Made by a program: the position numbers and the translations under genes. A stretch of 64,000 nt of DNA from Mycobacterium botniense (GTDB taxonomy: Bacteria > Actinomycetota > Actinomycetes > Mycobacteriales > Mycobacteriaceae), in NCBI RefSeq assembly GCF_010723305.1, contig NZ_BLKW01000002.1, forward strand, positions 1,116,001 through 1,180,000, written 5' to 3'. Below the pieces are notes generated by a model. That model searched no databases. It was not told the DNA's origin and saw only the letters and a list, made by a program, of their open reading frames with translations. Of this stretch, positions 30,456 to 41,810 are shown piece by piece (within the stretch, counting starts at the first letter, position 1; every line of letters starts with the position of its first letter).

Positions 30456-31958
30456 TCAGCGTTTCGACCGTTGACGGATCCGGGTCGTGAGTTCCTTGAC
30501 TTGGTCGAACACCTCGCGCCGCTCAGCCATCTCCGAGAGTATTTTGCGTTGGGCGTACATGACGGTTGTGTGATCGCGGCCGAACGCTTGGCCGATTTTC
30601 GGCAGCGAGAGGTCGGTGAGTTCACGGCAGAGGTACATTGCGATCTGCCGCGATTGGGCGAGGGCTCGGGTTTTACCGGGGCCACGCAATTCTTCAACTG
30701 TGGTGTCGAAGTATTCCGCGGTCGCAGCCATGATCGTTGCGGCACTGATTTGCATCGTGCTGGCGTCGGCGATCAGGTCGCGGAGGACAATCTCTGCCAA
30801 GGATTTGTCGATCGCCGTTTTGTTCAGGGAAGCGAACGCGGTGACCCGGATCAGCGCACCCTCGAGTTCACGGATGTTGCGTTCAATGCTGCTGGCGATC
30901 AGTTCGAGGACGTCGTCGGGTACCGCTAGCCGTTCCATTTGTGCTTTTTTACGGAGGATCGCGATACGTGTCTCTAGCTCGGGTGGTTGTACGTCGGTGA
31001 TCAACCCCCATTCGAACCGGGTTCGTAAACGATCTTCGAGCGTCGCCAGTTGCTTGGGCGGCCGGTCAGACGAGATGACGATCTGCTTGTTGGCGTTGTG
31101 CAATGTGTTGAAAGTGTGGAAGAACTCTTCTTGGATACCTTCTTTTCCCTCGATGAACTGGATATCGTCGACAAGAAGGACGTCGACGTCGCGGTAGCTT
31201 CGTTTGAACGCTACTTTACGGTCATCCCGAAGCGAGTTAATGAAGTCGTTGGTGAATTCTTCAGTCGAGACATATTTTACTCTCATACCTGGGAAAAGGC
31301 GCTGAGTATAATTTCCCGCGGCGTGCAGGAGATGGGTTTTACCTAATCCAGATTCACCCCAAATAAACAAGGGATTGTAAGCCCGTGCCGGGGCCTCGGC
31401 AATAGCCAAAGCTGCTGCGTGTGCGAACCGATTGGAGGCACCGATGACGAACGTATCGAATGTGTACCGGCGATTTAAACTGGTTCCGCTGCCGGTTGAT
31501 GATTCATCAGTAAGTGGGCGCTCGATAAAGTAATTGGGCCAGTTCGCCTGCGCACTGGCAAGAGCTTCGCCGTCTTCATCGACTTCGTCAATGTCGGGGC
31601 CGACGATGTCAGGTTCGGTACCGGCGTTGTCATCGATCTGGTTGCTCGCAGGTGGTGCGATGCGGACCCCGAGTTGGATTTCGTGCCCAAGACGTCGGCT
31701 GAGGGCTTCAGTTATTTGAACCCGCAGATGACGTTCGATCTCGTTCTGCACGAAACTGCTCGGAACCGACAGAAGAGCAAAGCCTTCGACAATGGTGAGC
31801 GGCTGAACAAGGTTGAGCCAGGCTCTTTGCTGTGGGGTTAGTGGGGGAGTGCGCGGCTGGTTGTCATCAGCGGCATCAGCGGGATGGGACTCACCGTTGA
31901 GTTCTGAAACAACCGCGTTCCAGACCAGTGCGAAGTTTGTGCTGGGATCCTCAGTCAA
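30456..31958 (-). CDS. dnaA: Chromosomal replication initiator DnaA
   Basis: The 500-residue protein has domain I (about 1-90), a Glu/Asp-rich linker (about 95-160), the AAA+ domain III with Walker [12 protein letters not shown] and Walker [12 protein letters not shown], and the DNA-binding domain IV with the signature [13 protein letters not shown]. It binds DnaA boxes and melts oriC. The dnaA leader carries three good DnaA boxes (32013-32044), so autoregulation is likely. The ATG at 31958 gives the standard start [16 protein letters not shown]. It is intact and close to the M. tuberculosis length (507). Confidence 0.97.
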   Translation of the reverse strand: MTEDPSTNFALVWNAVVSELNGESHPADAADDNQPRTPPLTPQQRAWLNLVQPLTIVEGFALLSVPSSFVQNEIERHLRVQITEALSRRLGHEIQLGVRIAPPASNQIDDNAGTEPDIVGPDIDEVDEDGEALASAQANWPNYFIERPLTDESSTGSGTSLNRRYTFDTFVIGASNRFAHAAALAIAEAPARAYNPLFIWGESGLGKTHLLHAAGNYTQRLFPGMRVKYVSTEEFTNDFINSLRDDRKVAFKRSYRDVDVLLVDDIQFIEGKEGIQEEFFHTFNTLHNANKQIVISSDRPPKQLATLEDRLRTRFEWGLITDVQPPELETRIAILRKKAQMERLAVPDDVLELIASSIERNIRELEGALIRVTAFASLNKTAIDKSLAEIVLRDLIADASTMQISAATIMAATAEYFDTTVEELRGPGKTRALAQSRQIAMYLCRELTDLSLPKIGQAFGRDHTTVMYAQRKILSEMAERREVFDQVKELTTRIRQRSKR

Positions 31959-32556
31959 CGACGGATCCCCCTCATTCCGTGTCGAACTGGAAGCACCCCG
32001 AGCGACGGGGAACTGTCCACATACTTATCCACAGGTGTGGACAGGACAGTTGTCATCACGCCGCCAGCTCCGGTGATGGTTGACGCAATCGGCGCTCCAG
32101 GCAGCCGCCGGAGGTTGTTCTGCAGTGAGAGCCGACGCGCCATTGTCGCTTCGTTGCCGGGCGCCGTTCCACCCTGAAACGGCATTGCCTGAAGCTAACA
32201 GTTTTCTGTGCGCATGGCCAACCGTTCGGCAACATTGGGGTGAGTGCGAGGGTGACCTGAGGGGCAGGTGCGCGGAGATCGGATGGGCCGGCCGGGTGAA
32301 AGAGTTGATCGACGGATTGTTTGTGTGGAGGGCAAGTTTGACCAGGCGAAGGTGGGTCAGTACCCTCGAACAGTCGCCCGAACGGTGGCGATCCAGCTGC
32401 GACCCGGGTAAGCCACACGGGGACCGCGCTGGGTACCCGCGAGATGGTGGGCTGCGCAGGCTCACCGAGGACTTTTACGGATCATCGTTTCCGGTCGATA
32501 GGGCTTTACGGCGTGAGCGGCTGGACTGCGATATGAAGTAGAGCGAGGAGTGAGCC
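31959..32556. other. dnaA-rpmH divergent spacer
   Basis: This 598-nt spacer separates the divergent dnaA and rpmH genes. It holds the dnaA leader with a DnaA-box cluster (32013-32044) and must hold both promoters. A 153-codon plus-strand frame (32080-32541) exists but lacks family features and a good start, so I treat it as chance. A GAGCGAGGAG purine tract at about 32541-32550 serves as the rpmH ribosome binding site. No tRNA or recognisable small RNA was seen. Confidence 0.6.
32013..32044. promoter_or_regulatory. DnaA-box cluster in the dnaA leader
   Basis: Three boxes lie within 32 bp, 55-86 nt upstream of the dnaA start: CTGTCCACA (32013-32021), a perfect TTATCCACA (32025-32033) and TGTGGACAG (32036-32044, complement CTGTCCACA). 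These are the best DnaA boxes of the window. DnaA bound here would repress or tune its own gene, as known in other bacteria. Confidence 0.75.
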
Positions 32557-32700
32557 GTGGCGAAGGGCAAGAGGACTTTCCAGCCAAACAACCGGCGCCG
32601 TGCCCGGGTGCATGGTTTTCGGCTGCGGATGCGCACCCGTGCCGGACGTGCGATCGTGTCCAACAGACGCCGTAAGGGACGTCGACTGCTGACTGTGTGA
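32557..32700 (+). CDS. rpmH: 50S ribosomal protein L34
   Basis: The 47-residue, very basic protein begins at a GTG (32557), reads [20 protein letters not shown] and contains the L34 signature [19 protein letters not shown]. It is part of the large ribosomal subunit. The GTG start is preceded by GAGCGAGGAG, 7-16 nt upstream. It is the first gene of the plus-strand rpmH-rnpA-yidD-yidC-jag-rsmG-parA-parB run, divergent from dnaA, the classic origin-proximal order. Confidence 0.97.
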   Translation: MAKGKRTFQPNNRRRARVHGFRLRMRTRAGRAIVSNRRRKGRRLLTV

Positions 32701-32722
32701 TCTGGGTACGGGTATTGTCGCG

Positions 32723-33076
32723 GTGCTTCCGGCACGTAACCGCATGAAGCGGTCGACGGAGTTCGACAACACCGTGCGATTCGGGATCCGGGCGGTACAG
32801 CCGGACCTCGTGATTCATGCACACCGGGGAGTTGACGAGACCGGTCCACGGGTCGGCGTGGTGGTCACCAAAGCGGTAGGTTCAGCGGTGGAGCGGCACC
32901 GTGTGGCGCGGCGGTTGCGGCATGTGGCACGCCGTCTGCTGACCGATATGGATCGGCGTGAGCTAGTGGTAATCCGGGCGTTAGCAAGTAGCCGGTGCGC
33001 GACGTCGACGAGACTGGAAGAGCAGCTGAAAGCGGGGTTGCGTCGTATTCACGAACGAACAAGGACCGGTCGATGA
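32723..33076 (+). CDS. rnpA: Ribonuclease P protein component
   Basis: The 117-residue basic protein has the RnpA fold with the conserved RNA-binding signature SAVERHRVARRLRHVARRLL (about 54-73) and VVIRALASSR. It assists the RNase P RNA in trimming tRNA 5' ends. The GTG at 32723 gives the start MLPARNRMKRSTEF, as in relatives. It sits 22 nt after rpmH and its stop overlaps the yidD ATG (33073-33076). The RNA partner is encoded elsewhere. Confidence 0.95.
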   Translation: MLPARNRMKRSTEFDNTVRFGIRAVQPDLVIHAHRGVDETGPRVGVVVTKAVGSAVERHRVARRLRHVARRLLTDMDRRELVVIRALASSRCATSTRLEEQLKAGLRRIHERTRTGR

Positions 33077-33420
33077 ACACGGCATCACGGTGGGCGGCGC
33101 GGCTTCGGAATGCACGAACTGCGCCGGTGCGCGGTGTGATTGCCACGATTCAGCTGTACCGGCACATGATCTCGCCATTACGGTTGCCCACATGCCGCTT
33201 TATGCCGACCTGTAGTCAATATGCGGTTGAAGCCCTGAACACCTATGGGTTAGTACGGGGCGGTTGGTTGGCTATCATTCGACTCAGCAAATGCGGACCG
33301 TGGCATCGTGGCGGATGGGATCCCGTACCTGAACCCGATAGCAGAAGGGAAAACGTTGCGCAGTGCATCCGCTGCCACCGTGGCACGGCAAACGTAGGAG
33401 AGAGTGAGTCTTTTGTTTGA
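33073..33420 (+). CDS. yidD: Membrane protein insertion efficiency factor YidD
   Basis: The 115-residue protein contains the YidD core [20 protein letters not shown] followed by [10 protein letters not shown] and the late [13 protein letters not shown], with the three conserved cysteines. YidD is a peripheral inner-membrane protein that helps YidC insert proteins. The frame is open from 32995, but the ATG at 33073 overlaps the rnpA stop and gives the usual length. Its 3' end overlaps the yidC start by 17 nt. Confidence 0.92.
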   Translation: MNTASRWAARLRNARTAPVRGVIATIQLYRHMISPLRLPTCRFMPTCSQYAVEALNTYGLVRGGWLAIIRLSKCGPWHRGGWDPVPEPDSRRENVAQCIRCHRGTANVGESESFV

Positions 33421-34534
33421 TTGGTTCAGCCTCGACATCGTCTACTACCCGGTGTCGGCGATCATGTGGCTTTGGTATAAAGCATTTGGATTCTTGCTCG
33501 GGCCGTCGAATTTTTTCGCGTGGGCACTCGCTGTTATGTTCCTGGTTTTCACGTTGCGCGCGTTACTTTACCGGCCATTTGTACGCCAAATCCGTACCAC
33601 GCGCCAAATGCAGGAACTGCAGCCACAAATTAGGGCATTACAGAAAAAATATGGCAAAGATCGTCAGCGGATGGCGCTGGAGATGCAAAAGCTTCAACGC
33701 GAACATGGTTTCAATCCCGTTCTGGGGTGTTTACCGATGCTCGCGCAGATCCCGGTGTTCCTGGGGCTCTATCACGTGTTGCGGTCGTTTAATCGCACCA
33801 CGGGAGGGTTCGGACAACCACACCTGTCGGTCGCCGATAACCGTGCAACCGGGAACTACGTGTTCAGTCCCACCGACGTGGCGCATTTTTTGGATGCCAA
33901 CTTATTTGGTGCGCCCATTGGTGCGTTCATGACCCAGCGCACCGGATTGGACGCGTTTACGCATTTCAGCCGGCCCGCGGTGATCGCGGTCGGTACGCCC
34001 GTGATGATCTTGGCGGGTATTGCGACCTACTTCAACAGCCGTGCGTCGATTGCGCGGCAGAGCCCCGAAGCAGCGGCGAATCCCCAGACGGCTTTGATGA
34101 ACAGGCTGGCGCTGTATGTGTTCCCGCTGGGCGTGGTTGTCGGCGGTCCTTTTCTGCCGCTGGCGATTATTTTGTACTGGTTTTCGAATAACATCTGGAC
34201 TTTCGGTCAGCAGCATTACGTGTTCAGGATGATCGAAAGGGAAGAAGAGGCGAAAAAGGAAGAGGCGCTCCAACGACGAGCCGCGAGCGCGCCGGCACCG
34301 GGAGCGAAACCAAAAAGGTCAGCGAAAACAGCGGCAACCAGTGGTGATGGTGGGGCAGAGATAACCAGCGATGAGGTGCAGGCAGATCCTGCGGCCACGG
34401 AGTTGAGCGGGCAACACCAACCGGGAAAACCGTCGCAGATGCGGTCGGGCAGGGACGGTGGGGCGGGACGCGGCGGGGGTTCGGTCGAGCGTTCGCCGCG
34501 CCCGGGCGGACGCTCGAGACGACGGAGACATTGA
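33404..34534 (+). CDS. yidC: Membrane protein insertase YidC
   Basis: The 376-residue insertase of the YidC/Oxa1 family has a hydrophobic N-terminus ([18 protein letters not shown]), a conserved cytosolic helical hairpin ([20 protein letters not shown]), further transmembrane helices ([40 protein letters not shown]) and a charged disordered tail rich in Lys, Arg and Gly. It inserts membrane proteins with or without SecYEG. The GTG at 33404 (MSLLFDWF) overlaps the end of yidD. Tail length varies between species. Confidence 0.95.
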   Translation: MSLLFDWFSLDIVYYPVSAIMWLWYKAFGFLLGPSNFFAWALAVMFLVFTLRALLYRPFVRQIRTTRQMQELQPQIRALQKKYGKDRQRMALEMQKLQREHGFNPVLGCLPMLAQIPVFLGLYHVLRSFNRTTGGFGQPHLSVADNRATGNYVFSPTDVAHFLDANLFGAPIGAFMTQRTGLDAFTHFSRPAVIAVGTPVMILAGIATYFNSRASIARQSPEAAANPQTALMNRLALYVFPLGVVVGGPFLPLAIILYWFSNNIWTFGQQHYVFRMIEREEEAKKEEALQRRAASAPAPGAKPKRSAKTAATSGDGGAEITSDEVQADPAATELSGQHQPGKPSQMRSGRDGGAGRGGGSVERSPRPGGRSRRRRH

Positions 34535-34679
34535 GGGGGTACTTCGTCAGCGATGGTCGATGGGACCAGGTGGTGCGATCCGGGCGGGGCGCCGCCGTGG
34601 AACGGCGAGGTAGAGACGGTAGGCGGGGTACGAAGCTGGGGGCACGGGAAAGATAGGCCGCGATAGAGGAGAGATAGGC

Positions 34680-35252
34680 ATGAGGGACGCCGAGACGACC
34701 GAGTGCGACAACCCCACAGACAGTCGTGAGGAAAAGCTGGTGGACCATGGGAGGCCGGCAAGTTCGGCGAGCACCGGGATAGACGACGTAGAAGAGCGGT
34801 TGGTGGCCGAGGGGGAAATAGCCGGCGACTATCTCGAGGAGTTGCTGGACTTGTTGGACTTTGACGGCGACATCGATCTGGACGTCGAGGGTGACCGTGC
34901 GGTGGTGAGCATCGATGGCAGCGCGGATTTGAATAAGCTGGTCGGGCGCAGGGGGGAAGTGCTCGACGCGTTACAGGAATTGACACGCTTGGCAGTGCAG
35001 CAAAAAACGGGCGTGCGGAGTCGGTTGATGCTCGACATTGCGAGCTGGCGGCGGCGACGGCGAGACGAGTTGTCAGCGTTGGGAAGCAAGGTGGCGCGAC
35101 GGGTGCTGGAAACGGGTCAGCGGGAGGAACTGGCGCCGATGACACCGTTCGAGCGGAAGATCATCCACGACGCGGTTGCGGCGATGCGTGGGGTGCGCAG
35201 CGAAAGCGAAGGTGTCGAACCGTCACGGCGGGTCGTGATTCTGCGCGACTGA
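34680..35252 (+). CDS. jag: RNA-binding KH/R3H protein Jag (KhpB)
   Basis: The 190-residue protein has an acidic N-terminus, a KH domain (about 62-130; the GxxG-like loop is VGRRGEVLDALQ) and a C-terminal R3H domain (about 130-190, FERKIIHDAV with the R...H pair). KhpB/Jag binds RNA together with KhpA and influences cell elongation and division. It follows yidC after a 145-nt gap without a gene and precedes rsmG. Its function in mycobacteria is inferred from the family. Confidence 0.92.
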   Translation: MRDAETTECDNPTDSREEKLVDHGRPASSASTGIDDVEERLVAEGEIAGDYLEELLDLLDFDGDIDLDVEGDRAVVSIDGSADLNKLVGRRGEVLDALQELTRLAVQQKTGVRSRLMLDIASWRRRRRDELSALGSKVARRVLETGQREELAPMTPFERKIIHDAVAAMRGVRSESEGVEPSRRVVILRD

Positions 35253-35279
35253 TGCGGTAACCGGGGTCCAGGCCAGTGA

Positions 35280-37035
<1,756 letters not shown>

Positions 37036-37039
<4 letters not shown>

Positions 37040-38019
37040 CTCAGCCGTTACGCAGGAAAGGCGGCCTCGGCCGGGGCCTGGCTTCCCTGATCCCTACCGG
37101 ACCATCTGACAGCACCTCCCCGCAGCTGGGACCGCGGATGGGGGATGCTGCAGCCGATGTCGTCCTGGGTAAGCCGGTTCCGGAGACGGGTATGGGCGCA
37201 GTGTATCGGGAGATCGACCCGGCAGCGATCGAGCCGAATCCCCGCCAGCCGCGACAGGTGTTCGACGAGGAGGCCCACGCTGAACTGGTGCACTCGATCC
37301 GCGAGTTCGGGCTGCTGCAGCCGATCGTCGTGCGCGCCCTAGACGGGTCCCACAATTCCCACAATGGCACGCGCTATCAGATTGTGATGGGGGAGCGGCG
37401 CTGGCGCGCAGCGCAAGAGGCAGGGCTGAGCACGATCCCGGCCATTGTGCGCGAGACGGGTGACGACAACCTGCTACGCGACGCTTTGCTGGAAAACATC
37501 CACCGGGTCCAGCTCAACCCGTTGGAAGAGGCAGCGGCCTACCAGCAGCTGCTCGACGAATTTGGCGTGACCCATGATGAACTGGCCGCTCGCCTCGGAC
37601 GGTCCCGCCCGGTGATCACCAACATGATCCGGTTACTGCGGCTGCCGCTCACCGTACAACGGCGGGTGGCCGCCGGAATCTTGTCGGCGGGTCACGCCCG
37701 AGCGTTGCTGTCCTTGGAAGCCGGTCCAGAGGCACAAGAAGAGCTGGCAGCGCGGATTGTCGCCGAAGGGCTCTCGGTGCGCGCCACAGAGGAAGCCGTG
37801 ATGCTGGCCAACCGTGGTGGCGCGTCGACACCGACGCCGCCACGGCGCAAGCCCATCCAGATGCCGGGGCTGCAGGACGTTGCCGAGCGGTTGTCGGCGG
37901 CGCTTGACACCCGGGTCACGGTCAGCCTCGGCAAACGCAAAGGCCGGATAGTCGTCGAGTTCGGCTCGGTGGACGATTTGCAACGCATTGTCGACCTGGT
38001 CAACGGACTAAAACCCTGA
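37036..38019 (+). CDS. parB: Chromosome partitioning protein ParB
   Basis: The 327-residue protein has the N-terminal basic RGLASLIPT motif (ParA contact), the CTP-binding ParB/Srx domain with [12 protein letters not shown], a helix-turn-helix ([20 protein letters not shown]) and a C-terminal dimerisation domain. It binds the two parS sites upstream and spreads by CTP-dependent sliding. It is coupled to parA by a 4-nt overlap. The length and all motifs are normal. Confidence 0.95.
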
Positions 38020-38327
38020 TCCAGAGACACCACGTCGTTACGTCACTGTGACATTACCGCCCCCGGTAGCCGGAAAGCCGGTTGCAGGAGGCTCTGCCGC
38101 ACGTAGAAATCAATTGTGGATCAACAGTTTTCGGCCCAGAACCCGGATCGGGTACGGGAATAGCCGGAACAAGGGTCCGATCACCGGCGCAGTGGCCGGG
38201 CGGCCGGGATCCCTTTTATCCTTATAGGGGTTGCTGGGAGCAGGTTCGCCAGGCCGGGACGCCAGCCCGGGGCGTCCGGAGCTGGCCAGCTGCGGTAAAG
38301 TCGGCACGCGCCGAAGCCAGGAGTCTA
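38020..38327. other. Intergenic region between parB and the GNAT gene
   Basis: This stretch of 308 nt has no recognised gene. A minus-strand frame (38110-38388) would end in FPYPIRVLGRKLLIHN, but it runs into the GNAT gene start and has no family features I recognise. The region probably holds the parB terminator and the promoter for the next gene. The GNAT frame itself is open back to 38082, but conserved sequence starts only at 38328. Confidence 0.4.
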
Positions 38328-39068
38328 GTGTCCGTCCACATCCAACCGCTACGGCTTGAAGCTTTTGAGCAACTTCCCAAACATGCACGCCGGTGTGTCT
38401 TCTGGGAGGTGGATCCCGCCACCCTCGGTGCAGAGGATCATCTCACCGACCCGGAGTTTGAGAAGGAAGCCTGGCTGTCAATGGTCATGCTGGAATGGGG
38501 TTCGTGCGGCCAGGTGGCTCGCATGATCCGGGCCGGTGATGCCGACGATGAGGGCGGGGAGCGGCCTTGCGTTGGTTATGTCCTTTACGCGCCGCCCCGC
38601 ACGGTGCCGAGGGCGCATCGCATGCCGACCGCTCCCGTTTCCGCTGATGCCATCCTGCTCACGTCGATGGGTATCGAACCCGGGCACACCACCGACGACC
38701 TGCGCCGAAGTCTGATCACCCGTGTGGTTGACGAATTAGTGCGGCGCGGTGTCCGCGCTTTGGAGGCTTTCGGGCGCACGCCGGCAACCGCCGAACTGCA
38801 AGACCCGCGGATGATCGATCCCGCCATGCGGCCCGTGGTGGAATGTCTCGGCGACTGCTCCGTGGAGCATTGTGTGATTGATGCGGAATTCTTGCGCGAT
38901 GTGGGGTTTGTGGTGGTCGCACCCCACCAGTATTTCCCGCGGCTGCGGCTCGAGTTAGATAAAGGCCTTGGATGGAAGGCTGAGGTGGAGGCCGCCCTGG
39001 AACGGTTGCTGGAAAACGCACAGTTGGAGCACGCGGTGCCAGCGGGTGGGTCGCTGGTTGACCAGTGA
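38328..39068 (+). CDS. GNAT-like hypothetical protein (Rv3916c-like)
   Basis: The 246-residue protein starts at the GTG at 38328 (SVHIQPLRLEAFEQLPKHAR) and has a GNAT-like acyltransferase fold as judged from WLSMVMLEWGSCGQV and from the strand/helix TDDLRRSLITRVVDELVRRG, where acetyl-CoA would bind. The Q/RxxGxG/A loop is not clear, so activity is uncertain. It lies between parB and cwlM in most mycobacteria, convergent with cwlM (4 nt apart). Its role is unknown. The upstream open frame to 38082 is Gly/Arg-rich and unlikely to be translated. Confidence 0.8.
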   Translation: MSVHIQPLRLEAFEQLPKHARRCVFWEVDPATLGAEDHLTDPEFEKEAWLSMVMLEWGSCGQVARMIRAGDADDEGGERPCVGYVLYAPPRTVPRAHRMPTAPVSADAILLTSMGIEPGHTTDDLRRSLITRVVDELVRRGVRALEAFGRTPATAELQDPRMIDPAMRPVVECLGDCSVEHCVIDAEFLRDVGFVVVAPHQYFPRLRLELDKGLGWKAEVEAALERLLENAQLEHAVPAGGSLVDQ

Positions 39069-39072
39069 GCCG

Positions 39073-40293
39073 CTAAGGACCGCTGAGCCGGCTCGTCTGC
39101 TCCGCCGATAACTCGTGGGCAAGCAGCTCAGCGAAGGTAAACGTGCCGGTGGGTCGATCATTCTTGCCGAGCAGGTAAAGCCGCTTGACCGCGGCCAGGA
39201 TACCTTCGGCGATGGCATCCCGAGTTTGCGCAGTAACCAGCATTGCCCGGTCGTTGGGGTTGCTGATATAGCCGACATCAACCTGAACGGTGGGCATCCG
39301 GGTCAGGCGCAACAGATCCCAGGTCCGGCCGTGAGTACGGCAATCGCGTAAACCGGTGCGGGCCACAATTTCCCGTTGAATAAAGTCCGCGAGATTGCGG
39401 CCGATGGTGGACACCGAACCGTGCGAATTGCCGAAGTAAAACGAGGCCACACCATTCGCGGCCGGGGTTGGCTGGGTGGCACAGCGCAGACTGATCATCA
39501 GATCTGCACCGACCGCGTTCGCGGTGCCCGCGCGTTCGGCGTCGGTTGGGCTGCTGTGAATCGGCCTGGACAGGAACGTTTCCATGCCGATGGCGGTCAT
39601 TCGGCCTTCAAGACGGCTTGCCAAGTCCCACAGGAGCTCTGCCTCACTGATCGGTCCGGCGGGCCCCTGCATCACCAGACCGTGATCGGCGCCGCCGCGG
39701 CCGGGGTCGATGATGATCCGCTTGCCGGATAGCTTTGGACCGGACCGGCGGACCAGCTCTTCTTCACGAATAGCGTGCGGCGAACCGCCCGTGACCCGTG
39801 AGCTGAGAAAGTATAAGGAGCGCAGCGTCTCTGGGCCACAGATCCCATCGGCGTACAGCCCGTACTCGCGCTGGTAGGACATCAACGCGTTGTGGGTTTG
39901 CAACCCGAAATAGCCGTCCACCAGGCCGGTATAAAAGCCGAGATCTTGCAGCCGGGCTTGCAGCGTGGCGACATCGTCACCGTACATGGGGGCGCCGAAT
40001 TGGTGATAGAGCGTGCGGGCACCGAGACGGTACGAGGCTTCTTTCAAGGCGCGGTAAGTCGCTTCTCCGACGATGCCGTCGACAAGCAGTCCCCGATGCT
40101 GCTGGAACGCCCGCACCGCCCGATCCAGCTCCTCGTCGAAAACATCGAGTGCGACGTGTTTGCCGGTGGCGAGGTCTTCGTCAGGATTGTCCAGCAGACC
40201 TAAGGCTGCCAGCTTAGCCCGAATCTCGGTGACCGCCGGACCGCGGTCACCGAGCCGCAGCACCTCGCTCTCTTCGCGGCGGGGACTCGACAT
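39073..40293 (-). CDS. cwlM: CwlM, amidase-like regulator of peptidoglycan synthesis
   Basis: The 406-residue protein has two peptidoglycan-binding-like domains (about 11-85 and 100-165) and a C-terminal Amidase_3 domain (about 190-375). Two zinc-ligand histidines are missing: DPGRGG has Arg199 in place of His, and SLRC has Arg270 in place of His. It therefore should not be a working amidase. This agrees with its known role as a cytosolic regulator: PknB phosphorylates it and it then activates MurA. Thr382, the reported site in M. tuberculosis, is present (PTGTFTF). I use the ATG at 40293, giving the M. tuberculosis length. Confidence 0.92.
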   Translation of the reverse strand: MSSPRREESEVLRLGDRGPAVTEIRAKLAALGLLDNPDEDLATGKHVALDVFDEELDRAVRAFQQHRGLLVDGIVGEATYRALKEASYRLGARTLYHQFGAPMYGDDVATLQARLQDLGFYTGLVDGYFGLQTHNALMSYQREYGLYADGICGPETLRSLYFLSSRVTGGSPHAIREEELVRRSGPKLSGKRIIIDPGRGGADHGLVMQGPAGPISEAELLWDLASRLEGRMTAIGMETFLSRPIHSSPTDAERAGTANAVGADLMISLRCATQPTPAANGVASFYFGNSHGSVSTIGRNLADFIQREIVARTGLRDCRTHGRTWDLLRLTRMPTVQVDVGYISNPNDRAMLVTAQTRDAIAEGILAAVKRLYLLGKNDRPTGTFTFAELLAHELSAEQTSRLSGP

Positions 40294-40402
40294 CACAGGC
40301 CTTCCGGGAACCACAGACACCGCCGCCGGTGCAAGGCGGCTACGCGGTATTGTCGCAGACCCTGATCGACTGCGGGATAACGCGTGGCGACGGAGAGGGT
40401 AA

Positions 40403-40750
40403 CTAGACGAGGTCGGGAACGGCGTCGGACAGTTCTCGCAGCAACGCGGCCTTCCCCTTGGCGCCCACGATCCGTTTCACCGGCTGACCGTCTTTGAACA
40501 AGATCAAGGTCGGGATCGATACCACCTGAAAATTGCGCGCTGTTTCGGGGTTAGCGTCCACGTCCAGCTTGGCGACCGTCAGTTGCCCGGCTTTTTCGGC
40601 GGCGATCTCCTCCAGAACCGGTGCCACCATCCGGCACGGACCGCACCACGTCGCCCAGAAGTCGACGAGTACCGGTTTGGTGCTGGACAAGACCTCGGTG
40701 GCGAAGGAGGAGTCCGAAACTTCTTTGGGGGTGTTGGCCGCGCTGGTCAT
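40403..40750 (-). CDS. trxC: Thioredoxin TrxC
   Basis: The 115-residue thioredoxin has active site WCGPC (C36, C39) and the cis-Pro strand VSIPTLILF. It reduces protein disulfides and is normally recharged by thioredoxin reductase and NADPH. Its ATG at 40750 overlaps the stop of the trxB frame (40747). All residues of a functional thioredoxin are present, although its partner gene directly upstream is damaged. The frame is open to 40846 but that extension belongs to trxB. Confidence 0.95.
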   Translation of the reverse strand: MTSAANTPKEVSDSSFATEVLSSTKPVLVDFWATWCGPCRMVAPVLEEIAAEKAGQLTVAKLDVDANPETARNFQVVSIPTLILFKDGQPVKRIVGAKGKAALLRELSDAVPDLV

Positions 40751-41688
40751 CGCTGTGCTCCAATCAAGGTGTCGGTACCGTCGGTGTCGGCAGGTATGTG
40801 TGCGTGTTCGGCCAGCCAGCGTTCGGCGTCGATGGCGGCGGCGCAACCGCTGCCGGCGGCGGTGACGGCCTGCCGGTAGGTGCGGTCCACCAGGTCGCCG
40901 GCGGCGAACACACCGTCGAGGGAAGTGTGGGTGGTGCGTCCCTGGACCAGCACATAGCCGTCGGGGTCTAAGTCGATGATGCCGCGCACCAGCTGTGAGC
41001 GCGGCTCGTGACCGATGGCGATGAACACTCCGCTGACTGCCAGCGTGGTGTGGGCACCGGTGCGGGTATCACGCAACTGCAATCCGGTCACACGGGTATC
41101 ACCGTGCACGGCGAGCACCACATGGTTGGTCATAAACCGAATCGTGTCGTTGTGGCGGGCGCGATCCAGCATGATTTTCGACGCCCGGAACTGCTCACGG
41201 CGATGCACGATGGTGACGCTGCGGGCAAACCGGGTCAAAAACAGCGCCTCTTCCATCGCCGAATCCCCACCGCCGATCACCGCGACATCTTGATCACGAA
41301 AGAAAACCCGTCACAGGTGGCACACGAACTAACCCCGCGGCCCAAAACTCCTGCTCACCGGGCACATCCAAATACCGCGCCGCCGCGCCCATCGCTAAAA
41401 TCACCGCCCGCGCCTGATAACGGCCCTCGGCAGTCACCACCGATTTCACCGGCCCCTGCAGCGAGACCTCCTCCACATCTTCCATCCGCAAATCCGCACC
41501 AAACCGCAGCGCCTGCTCGCGCATCTCCTCCATCAACTGCGGCCCGGTGATCCCCTCCCGAAACCCCGGATAGTTCTCCACCTCCGTCGTGGTCATCAGC
41601 GCACCACCAAACGACGTCCCCTCAAACACCAGCGGCGCCAACTGCGCACGCGCCGCATACAACGCCGCCGTATACCCGCGCCAACCAT
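40747..41688 (-). pseudogene. trxB: Thioredoxin reductase gene trxB with three lesions
   Basis: Sequence similarity to TrxB runs through three frames. The 5' part keeps [16 protein letters not shown] but lacks the preceding start and GxGxxG FAD-binding loop; the ATG after GGAGAGG (41694-41700) at 41688 is out of frame. A one-base deletion in a T-run (41344-41347) follows GEQE. The short middle part, in the next frame, still codes for [12 protein letters not shown] with the redox pair CATC (41313-41324). A second deletion (41303-41306) shifts back into the frame [12 protein letters not shown] to the end at 40747. No single protein can be made. Homopolymer sequencing error could explain the two deletions but not the 5' loss. 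Confidence 0.8.
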
Positions 41689-41810
41689 ACAAGCCTCTCC
41701 GGTATGCACCGCAGTGCCAGTGTCTACAGACGTCTACCAACACCAGCGTGGGTACTGCTGTTCCCACGACCTCCGGTCAGACGTCTGCCAACACCAAGCC
41801 TAAGGGCCGC
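41689..41810 (-). promoter_or_regulatory. trxB upstream region: SigH-like promoter, hairpin and direct repeat
   Basis: On the minus strand GGGAAC (41765-41760) and TGTTG (41742-41738) are 17 nt apart, fitting the SigH -35/-10 pattern (GGGAAC / cGTTg) known for trxB-trxC in mycobacteria. A 19-bp direct repeat with one mismatch, CAGACGTCTxCCAACACCA, occurs at 41727-41745 and 41778-41796; each copy contains the palindrome AGACGTCT and the -10 element. An inverted repeat CGTGGG...CCCACG (41747-41768) lies between them. Confidence 0.5.

Noticed and set aside
32080..32541. Plus-strand frame of 153 codons in the dnaA-rpmH spacer
   Set aside because: No family features and a region expected to hold promoters. 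Overlapping frames on the other strand look equally random.
34216..35145. Minus-strand open frame of 309 codons across yidC and jag
   Set aside because: Composition is Pro/Ser/Arg-rich without any family feature, and it overlaps two certain plus-strand genes.
38110..38388. Minus-strand frame ending FPYPIRVLGRKLLIHN between parB and the GNAT gene
   Set aside because: It starts inside the GNAT coding region, has no recognised domain and no convincing start; kept only as a remark on the spacer.
40403..41688. A TrxB-TrxC fusion as in M. leprae
   Set aside because: The trxB frame ends in TGA at 40747 and trxC begins at its own ATG one base before, so the two are overlapping genes, not one chain.
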